The notes under the pieces: generated by a model
What the model saw: the letters and a program-made list of their open reading frames with translations, nothing else
Told to the model about the DNA's origin: nothing
Database searches by the model: none
Position numbers and translations under genes: made by a program
Source of the DNA: an uncultured Bacteroidota bacterium
GTDB lineage: Bacteria; Bacteroidota; Bacteroidia; Chitinophagales; Chitinophagaceae
DNA: 7,899 nucleotides
Assembly: GCA_903912405.1 (NCBI GenBank)
Contig: CAIWHF010000079.1
Coordinates: 1 to 7,899 of the forward strand
Reading direction: 5' to 3'
In this document: positions 1 to 6,758 of the stretch, one piece after another
Position numbering within the stretch: the first letter of the stretch is position 1
How the letters are laid out: the number at the start of each line of letters is the position of its first letter

Positions 1-1
1 C

Positions 2-1849
2 TTTATACTTTTAGCTACGCTTTCTGGTTTCCTTGCTTGCAAGTCGAGCCCTACACCGAGCACCACTGCGCAAGATTGGCATACGCAATCTAACGATCCC
101 GAAGTGCATTGCTCACATTTAGATTTGAATATCCGTGTAGACTTTGAACAGCAACAAATTGCAGGCTGTGCTACATGGACTATCGAAAATAAGCAAGCCA
201 ATGCCTTGCATTTAGATAGCGATGACCTCACCATTGATAGTGTATTGGTAGATGCACATGCTGTAGCATTTACTAAAGATGCTCGAGTAGCACATTTAGG
301 TGAGCGTATCCGCATACCTATAGCAGCAGCATCACAACAAGTGGCCGTGTATTATCATACCGGCGCTCATCCGCGTGCCTTGCAATGGTTGACGGCGCAA
401 CAAACAATGTCTAAAACAAAACCTTTTTTATATACCCAATCCGAATCTATTTACGCTCGCTCTTGGATTCCTTGTCCCGATGGCCCAGGTATTCGCTTTA
501 CCTATGATGCCACTGTACAAGTGCCGAAGGGATTTATGGCCTTGATGAGTGCCGAAAATCCACAGCAAAGAGCAGCCGATGGCATTTATCATTTTCATAT
601 GCCCATGGCTATTCCGGCTTATTTAATGGCATTGGCAGTGGGCGATATTGAGTTTAAAGCGATTGATGCACGCACGGGTGTATATGCTGAGCCAACAATG
701 ATAGCTAAAGCAGCAAATGAATTTGCTGAAGTAGGCAAGATGGTTTCGCAAGCCGAAAAATTATATGGCCCTTATCGTTGGGGTAGATATGATATGTTGG
801 TATTACCTCCTGGTTTTCCTATTGGTGGCATGGAAAATCCGAAGCTCACTTTTTGTACACCTACTATTATTGCTGGAGATAAATCTTTAGTGAATTTGAT
901 AGCACATGAATTGGCACACAATTGGAGTGGCAATTTAGTAACTAATGCCACTTGGAATGATTTTTGGTTGAATGAAGGTTTTACTGTTTACTTCGAACGC
1001 CGATTGACCGAATCCCTTACCGATAAAAGTTATGCTGATATGCTTTGGGAATTGGGCTATCAAGATTTGCAAGCTACCCTTGAGGAGTTGAAAGATAGAC
1101 CAGCCGATACGAAGTTGAAATTAGATTTAACCGGTAGAGATCCCGATGATGGATTGAATGATATCGCCTATGAGAAAGGTGCTTTATTATTGCGCGCTAT
1201 TGAATTGAAAGTGGGTAGAACGGCTATGGATACGTTTTTGAATCAATACTTTAATCATTTCGCATTTAAGACCATTACTACCGAATTGTTTTTAGCCTAT
1301 TTGCAAGAGCATTTATTAGCTAACTATCCCGAGCAAACGAAAGACTTAGCTATAGACGCTTGGGTGTATGGAACCGGTGTGCCTAAAAATGCGCCTCGTG
1401 CCGATCAAGATCGTTTCAAACAAGTAAATGCAACGAGAGCGTCGTTTTTACAAACGGGCACTAAAGATCCTAAGGCTACTTCGACTTGGACTACCCATGA
1501 GTTTTTACATTTCCTTCGTTTGATGCCTAAGCCATTAGCTGTTGCTCAAATGCAACAGCTCGATCAGCTATTTCATTTTACACAAACGGGCAATGCAGAA
1601 ATTGCAGACCTGTGGTTTATCATGACCGTAGCAGCTAATTATAAGCCTGCTATGTATGCCGAGCAAAATGAAGCTATGCGCAATTTTTTGAGCAGTGTAG
1701 GTCGTAGAAAATTTATTGTGCCTTTGTATAAAGAGCTGATGGCGCATCCGTATTCGGTGCCCGTAGCTAAGCAATGGTATCAAGCATTTAGAAATAATTA
1801 TCATCCATTGGCACAAGAAAGCTTAGATAAAATTGTGGGTATTAAATAA
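2..1849 (+). CDS. LTA4H-like M1 zinc aminopeptidase, predicted lipoprotein (5' end outside window)
   Basis: This is a zinc metallopeptidase expected to remove N-terminal residues from peptides in the periplasm. The frame is open from base 2 with no start visible, so it is partial. A GTG at 104 could be taken as the start, but the upstream codons encode a hydrophobic stretch ending FLAC (Cys codon 38-40), then a Ser/Thr/Pro linker, which is a lipoprotein signal. The mature protein would be about 603 residues, close to human LTA4H. Numbering from codon 104: substrate-binding Q112-x-E114; GGMEN at 241-245; zinc site HELAH at 268-272 with third ligand E291 in WLNEG; catalytic Y356 in YEKG; GRRKF at 533-537, matching the carboxylate-binding R563/K565 of LTA4H. 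The C-terminal helical domain is present. The position matching LTA4H Y378, important for leukotriene chemistry, is L351, so plain aminopeptidase activity is likelier than epoxide hydrolysis. It is separated by 79 bp from the next gene, with no clear functional link. Confidence 0.95.
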   Translation, partial: FILLATLSGFLACKSSPTPSTTAQDWHTQSNDPEVHCSHLDLNIRVDFEQQQIAGCATWTIENKQANALHLDSDDLTIDSVLVDAHAVAFTKDARVAHLGERIRIPIAAASQQVAVYYHTGAHPRALQWLTAQQTMSKTKPFLYTQSESIYARSWIPCPDGPGIRFTYDATVQVPKGFMALMSAENPQQRAADGIYHFHMPMAIPAYLMALAVGDIEFKAIDARTGVYAEPTMIAKAANEFAEVGKMVSQAEKLYGPYRWGRYDMLVLPPGFPIGGMENPKLTFCTPTIIAGDKSLVNLIAHELAHNWSGNLVTNATWNDFWLNEGFTVYFERRLTESLTDKSYADMLWELGYQDLQATLEELKDRPADTKLKLDLTGRDPDDGLNDIAYEKGALLLRAIELKVGRTAMDTFLNQYFNHFAFKTITTELFLAYLQEHLLANYPEQTKDLAIDAWVYGTGVPKNAPRADQDRFKQVNATRASFLQTGTKDPKATSTWTTHEFLHFLRLMPKPLAVAQMQQLDQLFHFTQTGNAEIADLWFIMTVAANYKPAMYAEQNEAMRNFLSSVGRRKFIVPLYKELMAHPYSVPVAKQWYQAFRNNYHPLAQESLDKIVGIK

Positions 1850-1859
1850 GCTTAAGCTT
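1848..1859. repeat. Perfect 12-bp palindrome over the aminopeptidase stop codon
   Basis: AAGCTTAAGCTT equals its own reverse complement and includes the last two bases of the TAA stop (1847-1849). It is the first of three 12-bp palindromes in this gap. Its role is unknown; it could be chance in AT-rich DNA. Confidence 0.45.
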
Positions 1860-1873
1860 GTTTAAGAATTTTT
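1851..1873 (+). terminator. Weak terminator candidate after the aminopeptidase gene
   Basis: CTTAA (1851-1855) can pair with TTAAG (1862-1866) across a 6-nt loop, followed by AATTTTT. The placement just after the stop is right and there is a T-tract, but the stem is only 5 bp and almost all A-T, so it would be unstable. It is listed as a weak candidate only. Confidence 0.2.
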
Positions 1874-1879
1874 AAAAAT
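1868..1879. repeat. Perfect 12-bp AT palindrome
   Basis: ATTTTTAAAAAT is self-complementary and low in complexity, so chance is a fair explanation. Its centre lies 20 bp from the palindrome to its left and 32 bp from the one to its right. Confidence 0.3.
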
Positions 1880-1899
1880 ACACTTTTAGTATAGGTTCT

Positions 1900-1911
1900 T
1901 TCTAGCTAGAA
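1900..1911. promoter_or_regulatory. Perfect 12-bp palindrome upstream of the AraC gene, operator candidate
   Basis: TTCTAGCTAGAA is a perfect palindrome ending 5 bp before the possible -7 box of the AraC-type gene and 17 bp before its ATG. This is where a regulator dimer could block or guide RNA polymerase. AraC-family proteins more often bind direct repeats, so a different regulator is possible. The palindrome itself is seen directly; the operator role is inferred. Confidence 0.35.
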
Positions 1912-1916
1912 TACTA

Positions 1917-1924
1917 TAATTTCG
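1917..1924 (+). promoter_or_regulatory. Possible Bacteroidota -7 box for the AraC gene
   Basis: TAATTTCG matches the Bacteroidota -7 consensus TAnnTTTG at all fixed positions but one (C for the third T). It ends 4 bp before the ATG at 1929, so a transcript would be leaderless or nearly so. No clear TTTG -33 element is seen at the usual distance. Confidence 0.3.
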
Positions 1925-1928
1925 CGCC

Positions 1929-2663
1929 ATGGAACAAATTAATCAGTACGTACAATTACATGCTTGGCACGATGAACAAGTGCTGGAGACTGCTTGTACG
2001 GCTGTTTGGAAGGGTGCGGAATTAGAAGTTACCTATACACTTTTTCAAACCGATTGTTTGTTTGATTTTTCTGCTATGCCCAATGTAGTGCAATTGCATA
2101 TTGCGGCTACCTATTTTGATAAATATGAAGAACCCTTTGATGTGGTGGTAGCTAAACAAAGTATCTGTTGTAATACCCAATCTAAGTTGTTTGAACTGCT
2201 TACTTCAAATTTAGAGGGAATTGCTAGAAAAATATTTTTAGAAAGCTCCATTTTATATTTACTCTATCAAGTGCAAAAAAACAATTTAGTGTTTCAATTG
2301 AATTGTGATACTTGTTCCTTTTTAAATAAACCTTTAGAAGCAGAGAAAATTCACAAAGCCAAAGAATATATTTTGGCAAACCTTGATGCATCGATTACTA
2401 TAGCTTCTTTAGCCCTTCATGTAGGCACTAATCAATGTTATCTTAAAAAAGGGTTTAAGGAATTATATGGCCAAACCATTTTTGAATGTATACAAGAGCA
2501 TAAAATGGTAAAAGCCAAACATCTCTTATCGCAATCAAGCTTGTCTTTGCAAGAAATCAGTATGGCTGTTGGTTATGCCTCTTTGAGTAGTTTTAGTCAA
2601 ACCTATAAAAACTACTTCGGCATTAGTCCAAGTATGGAGAAAAAACAAATTCCTGATTTCTAA
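1929..2663 (+). CDS. AraC/XylS-family transcriptional regulator, PchR-like
   Basis: A 244-residue DNA-binding regulator. The C-terminal third is a typical AraC domain with two helix-turn-helix units: first around residues 156-181 (ITIASLALHVG, then LKKGFKELYG), second around 205-232 (LSLQEISMAVGYASLSSFSQ, then the YKNYFGISP signature). The family usually continues with YR after SPS; here it reads MEK. Residues 1-135 lack a recognised cupin or sugar-binding motif, but residues 98-118 (RKIFLESSILYLL) resemble the helix before the HTH in PchR-type regulators, which sense ferric siderophores in the cytoplasm. The N-terminal half is rich in cysteine (C23, C43, C80, C81, C126, C129), including a CC pair and a CDTC motif. 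The start is a clear ATG with no Shine-Dalgarno. The siderophore-receptor-like gene begins 78 bp downstream on the same strand, its likely target. Family assignment is firm; the iron or siderophore role is inferred from context and weak similarity. Confidence 0.9.
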   Translation: MEQINQYVQLHAWHDEQVLETACTAVWKGAELEVTYTLFQTDCLFDFSAMPNVVQLHIAATYFDKYEEPFDVVVAKQSICCNTQSKLFELLTSNLEGIARKIFLESSILYLLYQVQKNNLVFQLNCDTCSFLNKPLEAEKIHKAKEYILANLDASITIASLALHVGTNQCYLKKGFKELYGQTIFECIQEHKMVKAKHLLSQSSLSLQEISMAVGYASLSSFSQTYKNYFGISPSMEKKQIPDF

Positions 2664-2679
2664 AATCCTTTTCCCAATC

Positions 2680-2701
2680 GCTAAACAGTTCTCAATTTAG
2701 C
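2680..2701. promoter_or_regulatory. Inverted repeat just upstream of the receptor promoter
   Basis: GCTAAA (2680-2685) and TTTAGC (2696-2701) form a perfect 6+6 dyad with a 10-bp spacer. It ends 5 bp before the -7 box and covers the place of a -33 element, which is otherwise not recognisable. This suits an activator or repressor site, for example for the adjacent AraC-type regulator. It does not resemble a classical Fur box. The function is inferred. Confidence 0.4.
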
Positions 2702-2706
2702 AATAG

Positions 2707-2714
2707 TAGTTTTG
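2707..2714 (+). promoter_or_regulatory. Bacteroidota -7 promoter box of the receptor gene
   Basis: TAGTTTTG is an exact match to TAnnTTTG, the -7 element used by the Bacteroidota primary sigma factor. Transcription should start a few bases downstream, about 2718-2722, leaving a 5' leader of about 20 nt before the ATG at 2742. No convincing TTTG -33 element lies 17-23 bp upstream, which fits a promoter that needs an activator. Confidence 0.55.
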
Positions 2715-2716
2715 CG

Positions 2717-2737
2717 GCGAATAATAATACCATTCGC
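2717..2737. promoter_or_regulatory. Inverted repeat over the likely start site of the receptor transcript
   Basis: GCGAAT (2717-2722) and ATTCGC (2732-2737) form a perfect 6+6 dyad with a 9-bp spacer. It begins 2 bp after the -7 box and ends 4 bp before the ATG. As DNA it sits where a repressor operator would be; as RNA, if the start site lies at or before 2717, it could form a hairpin beside the start codon. The choice between these is open. Confidence 0.4.
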
Positions 2738-2741
2738 ACAT

Positions 2742-4883
2742 ATGAAATACTACATATACTTACTTGCTTTTATTTTTTCATCTACAAATACGCAAGCACA
2801 AAATAATACGATCGATTCTCAAAAGATTAATAGGCTCAAAGAAGTGGCCATAGCCGCTCGTCTAAAAACGACCCAAATGTCTAAATTAAACTTGACCGAG
2901 ATGGATCTGCCTCAAGCACAATTTATATTGAGTAGCAAACAATTGGCACAACAGCAAATACTATCCTTAAGTGATGTTTTAAAAAATGCTAATGGTATGT
3001 ATATCATGGGTACCACTGGGGGTTATCAAGAAGAAATTGCTGCAAGGGGAGCGGCTCTTGCTTCTTCTAATACTTTTAAAAATGGTATTCGTTATTTTAA
3101 TGGTATGAAAATAGCAATGAGCGGATTGGAGCGCGTAGAAATAGTTAAAGGGAATGCTGCAATTGAGTATGGGAATGTAGCTCCTAGCGGGGTTTTGAAT
3201 TTGATTACTAAGAAACCCAAATTTGAACAGGGGGGTGCTGTTTCGCTAAGCTATGCCAGTTTTCAAAATTTTGCAACTGCTTTTGATGCTTATGGCTCCT
3301 TAAATAAGAGTAAGAAAATAGCATTTAGATTGAATGCATTATATAGTAATGGAGCGAGTTTTAGAAACGATGTGTATAGCACTACTTTATACATCAATCC
3401 TTCGGTGCAAATTAATGTATCGCCTAAGAGTACGTTGTTGTTAGAAGCAGACTATACCTACAACAAATCAGTACCAGATTTTGGAGCCGGTATTGTCAAT
3501 TATAAACTTGTTAATTTGCCAAGAGAACGATTTACGGGCGTGAGTTGGGGGAATTATGCAGCTAAGCAATCTTTAAACAGTGCTACGTATAGTACTACTA
3601 TTTTAAACCAGTGGAAACTAAATGCTATTCTTGCTTATAGAACCTATGCTACCGATTTGTTTACCAATACAAGACCTAATGGATCTACCAGTGGAGGAGG
3701 TACATTAGTAGATGCGCAAGGTAATTGGATAAGAGGTATTCAAAAAACAACAGTAGCTGACGCTTATACTTTGCAGCAAATTGATGTAACACGAACCGTA
3801 AAAAGAAATAATCTTCAACACGAATTGCTTATTGGTGCCGATGCAGAACAATTTACAACCTCAACTATTGTTTATGCTAATTATAATAATTACGACACGA
3901 TTAATATTTTTAATGCCTACAATGCTTCAGCAGAGCCTGCTGCGCCTGTTTTAAATAAAAGCACTAATACTACTATGGCTGTTCAAAGAGCGGGTATTTA
4001 TATGCAAGATTTAATTTCTTGTGCAGCAAAGTTTAAGCTCTTGTTAGGTGCCCGATGGAATACGATTACTACCAATACTAATGTGCTTACCTATACTACA
4101 CAAACGAATGCTCTAAGCAACACTGTCGATAAGCCCTTTTCTCCCAAGATTGGATTGGTATATCAGTTAAATGCTGCACACATGCTTTTCGCTAGTTATT
4201 CTAATTCCTTCTCTCAAAATACTGGAATTGATAGCTACGGCAAGGCCTTACCAGCCTCAATTATTGATCAGTACGAACTAGGGCTTAAGAATAAAATTAG
4301 GGATGGCAAAATGCAATTTAATATAACTGGATATAGTATTCACAACAACAACCTAGCGCAGACATCACTTGCTAATGGTAATACTAACAGTAATATTAAA
4401 GAATTGGCTGGTGCTACAAGAAGTGCCGGTATTGAAGTAGACATGACCTATAATCCGCAAAAGCAAATAGCTATCATGATGGGCTATAGTTTTAATGAAA
4501 CAATTTACACTGCTAGTAATATATATATAGTGGGTAGCGCTTTGCGTTACAATCCAAATCATACGGCCAATGCAAGTGTGCACTATGAATTTTCTAAAGG
4601 GCGCTTTAAAAATGTAGCACTTGGTGCTATTGCACAATATATGGGTTTGCGCTTTGTAGGTCGATCTACTAGACTTACTGTTAATAATGACAACTATCAA
4701 TTGATTCCTATAAAAGAATTTATAGTTGTAGATCTTGTTGCTTCTTATAAATGGAAGCAATGGAAATGTAATGCTAAGCTATCCAATATTTTTAATCAAC
4801 TCAATTATCATGTACATGATGATAATAGTGTAAATCCAATTACCCCAAGAAATGCATCCTTGCAATTTGTTTTTAATTTTTAA
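2742..4883 (+). CDS. TonB-dependent outer-membrane receptor, ferric-siderophore type
   Basis: A 713-residue outer-membrane channel expected to take up an iron chelate using energy passed on by TonB. The frame stays open upstream to a TTG at 2712, but that codon lies inside the -7 box, so the ATG at 2742 is chosen; it begins a clear signal peptide (MKYYIYLLAFIFSS, cleavage likely after TQA at residue 19). A TonB-box-like LKEVAIAAR lies at 32-40. The plug spans about 52-160 and holds LSDVLKNANG, the ARGAA segment, GLERVEIVKGNAAIEYG and APSGVLNLITKKP (148-159), hallmarks of siderophore receptors. The rest is the beta-barrel, ending in the usual aromatic residue (FVFNF). There is no carboxypeptidase-like repeat domain, common at the N-terminus of Bacteroidota receptors, and no FecA-type signalling domain, so control through a sigma/anti-sigma pair is unlikely. 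The AraC-type gene upstream is the likely regulator. The ligand cannot be read from sequence; another metal chelate is possible. Confidence 0.93.
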   Translation: MKYYIYLLAFIFSSTNTQAQNNTIDSQKINRLKEVAIAARLKTTQMSKLNLTEMDLPQAQFILSSKQLAQQQILSLSDVLKNANGMYIMGTTGGYQEEIAARGAALASSNTFKNGIRYFNGMKIAMSGLERVEIVKGNAAIEYGNVAPSGVLNLITKKPKFEQGGAVSLSYASFQNFATAFDAYGSLNKSKKIAFRLNALYSNGASFRNDVYSTTLYINPSVQINVSPKSTLLLEADYTYNKSVPDFGAGIVNYKLVNLPRERFTGVSWGNYAAKQSLNSATYSTTILNQWKLNAILAYRTYATDLFTNTRPNGSTSGGGTLVDAQGNWIRGIQKTTVADAYTLQQIDVTRTVKRNNLQHELLIGADAEQFTTSTIVYANYNNYDTINIFNAYNASAEPAAPVLNKSTNTTMAVQRAGIYMQDLISCAAKFKLLLGARWNTITTNTNVLTYTTQTNALSNTVDKPFSPKIGLVYQLNAAHMLFASYSNSFSQNTGIDSYGKALPASIIDQYELGLKNKIRDGKMQFNITGYSIHNNNLAQTSLANGNTNSNIKELAGATRSAGIEVDMTYNPQKQIAIMMGYSFNETIYTASNIYIVGSALRYNPNHTANASVHYEFSKGRFKNVALGAIAQYMGLRFVGRSTRLTVNNDNYQLIPIKEFIVVDLVASYKWKQWKCNAKLSNIFNQLNYHVHDDNSVNPITPRNASLQFVFNF
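4880..4883. other. Overlapping stop codons of convergent genes
   Basis: The palindrome TTAA holds both stops: TAA at 4881-4883 for the plus-strand receptor and TAA (written tta) at 4880-4882 for the minus-strand acyltransferase. The two genes therefore overlap by 4 bp and no intergenic terminator can exist between them. Confidence 0.9.
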
Positions 4884-5926
4884 GCCTGCGCAAATTTCAA
4901 AAGGTATTTTCTTATGGGCTTCTCAAAATACAGAAAGCTTATGCTAGCAACTATCAGCAGTAATAGTAGGTTGAAATAAAAAATCGGTGCTGTGGTTTGG
5001 AAACCAATCCGCTTGCCTAACTTATTGCCCATGATAAAAACGGGGTACTGCCATACATAAATACCGTAACTGATTTCGCCTAAAAAAAGCAAAGGTTTTT
5101 TATTTAAAAGCCTTGTGATGATTCCCTTGTTAGCGCTTATAGTTATTAGAAGGGGCGCAAACAACACTGCCATTAAGCCATTGTGGTAATGTAATCCTAA
5201 TGGGAATTTTAAGAGCACTATTATCATGCTAAACAATAAAACAATGAGTATATCATAATTGCGTTCTGATGTTTTTTGGTTCTTAAGGAAATACCACCCA
5301 CAAAAGGTGCCCACTAAAAATTCATTGATATGCAAAAGCGGAAAATAATAAATGAAATGATGGAGCTCTTGATTCGAATGGATGGGGTAGGTGTGTAAGA
5401 AATAATGAAAACCCAATTGCGATAAAAGGAAAATTACGAGTATGCCCAATATCGTATAGGGTATGCTACTTTTCTTAGTGTAAAAATGATGTAGCATAAA
5501 AGGAAATACACAGTAAAATAAGACTTCTACCGAAATAGACCAGCCGGGTTTGTTGATAGATAATGCGGCGCTCGGCACCCATGCTTGCAAACAAAAGAGA
5601 CTCAAGATAAAATCCTTTCCACTTATGGGCACTTGCACATAAAAGAAAAATAAACAAACACCAATCAAGGCTAAAAAATATACGGGATATATTCTTACAA
5701 ACCGATTCCATAAAAACTGCTTTGCGTCAATAGGTGATTTGTGTGCATAGGCAAGCATCATTACGAAGCCGGATAAGATATAAAAAAAGCTCACCCCAAT
5801 ATTTGCTTGTCTAAACAAAAAGCTAATTTCGGAGCAGTGGAAAGGTGCAACGCTTAAACCATAATGATAGATAACAATGGCTATAGCCGCAATAAATCTT
5901 AAGAAGGTTAATTGGTCTATGCGCAT
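4880..5926 (-). CDS. AT3/OafA-type membrane O-acyltransferase
   Basis: An integral inner-membrane enzyme of 348 residues that probably moves an acetyl or other acyl group onto a sugar, polysaccharide or lipid facing the periplasm. Numbered from ATG: the family signature R-x10-H is R10 to H21 (LRFIAAIAIVIYHYG); then FFYILSGFV, NRFVRIYPVYF, WSISVEVLFY and LGEISYGIYVWQYPV, each a known AT3 landmark. About ten hydrophobic segments can be counted. There is no SGNH domain after the membrane part, so it is a stand-alone AT3 enzyme of usual size. A TTG 15 bp upstream (5941) would add five residues; the ATG is preferred because the family's conserved N-terminus begins there, behind purine-rich AAGAAAAG. 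It lies 39 bp after the alpha/beta hydrolase gene, so it is probably in the same transcript; a TATTTG-like box at about 5939-5944 could be a weak promoter of its own. No glycan or polysaccharide genes are nearby to hint at the acceptor. Confidence 0.93.
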   Translation of the reverse strand: MRIDQLTFLRFIAAIAIVIYHYGLSVAPFHCSEISFLFRQANIGVSFFYILSGFVMMLAYAHKSPIDAKQFLWNRFVRIYPVYFLALIGVCLFFFYVQVPISGKDFILSLFCLQAWVPSAALSINKPGWSISVEVLFYCVFPFMLHHFYTKKSSIPYTILGILVIFLLSQLGFHYFLHTYPIHSNQELHHFIYYFPLLHINEFLVGTFCGWYFLKNQKTSERNYDILIVLLFSMIIVLLKFPLGLHYHNGLMAVLFAPLLITISANKGIITRLLNKKPLLFLGEISYGIYVWQYPVFIMGNKLGKRIGFQTTAPIFYFNLLLLLIVASISFLYFEKPIRKYLLKFAQA

Positions 5927-5965
5927 GGCTTTTCTTATCAAATACTATGTTTAGGAAATCCTTTA

Positions 5966-6757
5966 CTAAATACCTTTTATATAATCGATAGTTAGTGTAT
6001 TAAATTGCTCTGGGGCTTGTACATTGACTACATGGCCGCAATTGGTAATTACTTGTAAGGTAGAAAAAGTGTGGCCAGCAACTACTTTTTTAACGGCAGC
6101 TAAGAATAAATAGTCTTCTTCACCCATTACATATAAAGTGGGGACTTTCAATTCTTGAACTCTAAAATATTTGAGCAATGGATTTAATTCAGCAGTTAAT
6201 TTAAACCACTTCATAAATTCTTTTTTAGTTAATTGGTGTGCCTCTCTAATAAATAAACTTCTCGATTCCTCATGCTGTTTTTTGGGCATGATAATAAAAG
6301 CAAATAGCTTATAAAGCCAAATATGGGGAAGAAATCTTTTAAGGGCATTGCCTACTTTCACTAAAAATTTGGATCGAATATCTAATTGAATAACAGCACC
6401 AGCCATGATAAGCGAACGAACACGTTGAGGAGCCATTTCTCCAATAGTGCGTATGATGATAGTACCCATTGAAATGCCAATAAAATGCGCCTTTTCTATT
6501 TGGAGATAATCGATTACTTCTATAACATCTTGGCTTACTTGCTTAAAGGTGTATTTGTTTTCCCAAACAGCTTTAAGTAAATTATTCGATTTCCCGTGTC
6601 CACGTAAATCAACTAATACAATATTGAAATGCTCTTTGTAGGCTTTAATTTGTTTATGCCACACTGATGAACTGCCACCGGCACCATGCACAAATACAAC
6701 CCATTCTTGGCTCGATGGATGATGATATAATTTATGATAAAGGAGGTGTTGTTGCAT
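5966..6757 (-). CDS. Alpha/beta-fold hydrolase
   Basis: A 263-residue soluble serine hydrolase with the complete catalytic set: oxyanion loop HGAGG at 24-28, LVDLRGHGKS at 48-57, nucleophile S96 in GISMG, acid D215 in MGEEDY, and base H242 in NCGHVVN. A lid of about 70 residues rich in basic and aromatic positions lies around 125-195. No signal peptide is seen, so it should be cytoplasmic. Family members include esterases, lipases, thioesterases, haloperoxidases and C-C bond hydrolases; sequence alone does not choose among them. The ATG lies 1 bp after the stop of the E1 gene (TAA-G-ATG), with no separate ribosome site visible, which points to translational coupling. An acyl-ester or thioester substrate linked to the 2-oxoacid dehydrogenase product would fit the context but is a guess. 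Confidence 0.93.
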   Translation of the reverse strand: MQQHLLYHKLYHHPSSQEWVVFVHGAGGSSSVWHKQIKAYKEHFNIVLVDLRGHGKSNNLLKAVWENKYTFKQVSQDVIEVIDYLQIEKAHFIGISMGTIIIRTIGEMAPQRVRSLIMAGAVIQLDIRSKFLVKVGNALKRFLPHIWLYKLFAFIIMPKKQHEESRSLFIREAHQLTKKEFMKWFKLTAELNPLLKYFRVQELKVPTLYVMGEEDYLFLAAVKKVVAGHTFSTLQVITNCGHVVNVQAPEQFNTLTIDYIKGI

Positions 6758-6758
6758 C

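Noticed and set aside
1568..1816. 82-codon open frame on the minus strand inside the aminopeptidase gene
   Set aside because: It lies wholly within a strongly conserved coding region, its protein has no recognisable domain, and no promoter or ribosome site precedes it.
4500..4535. Short ATATATAT run in the receptor gene
   Set aside because: It encodes an ordinary barrel stretch (SNIYIVG) and is too short to act as a phase-variable repeat.
4365..4760. 131-codon open frame on the minus strand inside the receptor gene
   Set aside because: It is antisense to well-formed beta-barrel coding sequence, with biased composition and no domain, so it is a shadow frame.
5475..5711. 78-codon minus-strand frame inside the acyltransferase gene
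   Set aside because: It is the same strand in another frame as the AT3 core motifs; its hydrophobic look comes from the membrane-protein codons it overlaps.
6740..6748. AAGGAGGTG on the plus strand resembling a perfect Shine-Dalgarno
   Set aside because: On that strand no start codon with a useful frame follows at the right distance. It is antisense to the hydrolase codons for the N-terminal HLLYH, and Bacteroidota seldom rely on such sites.
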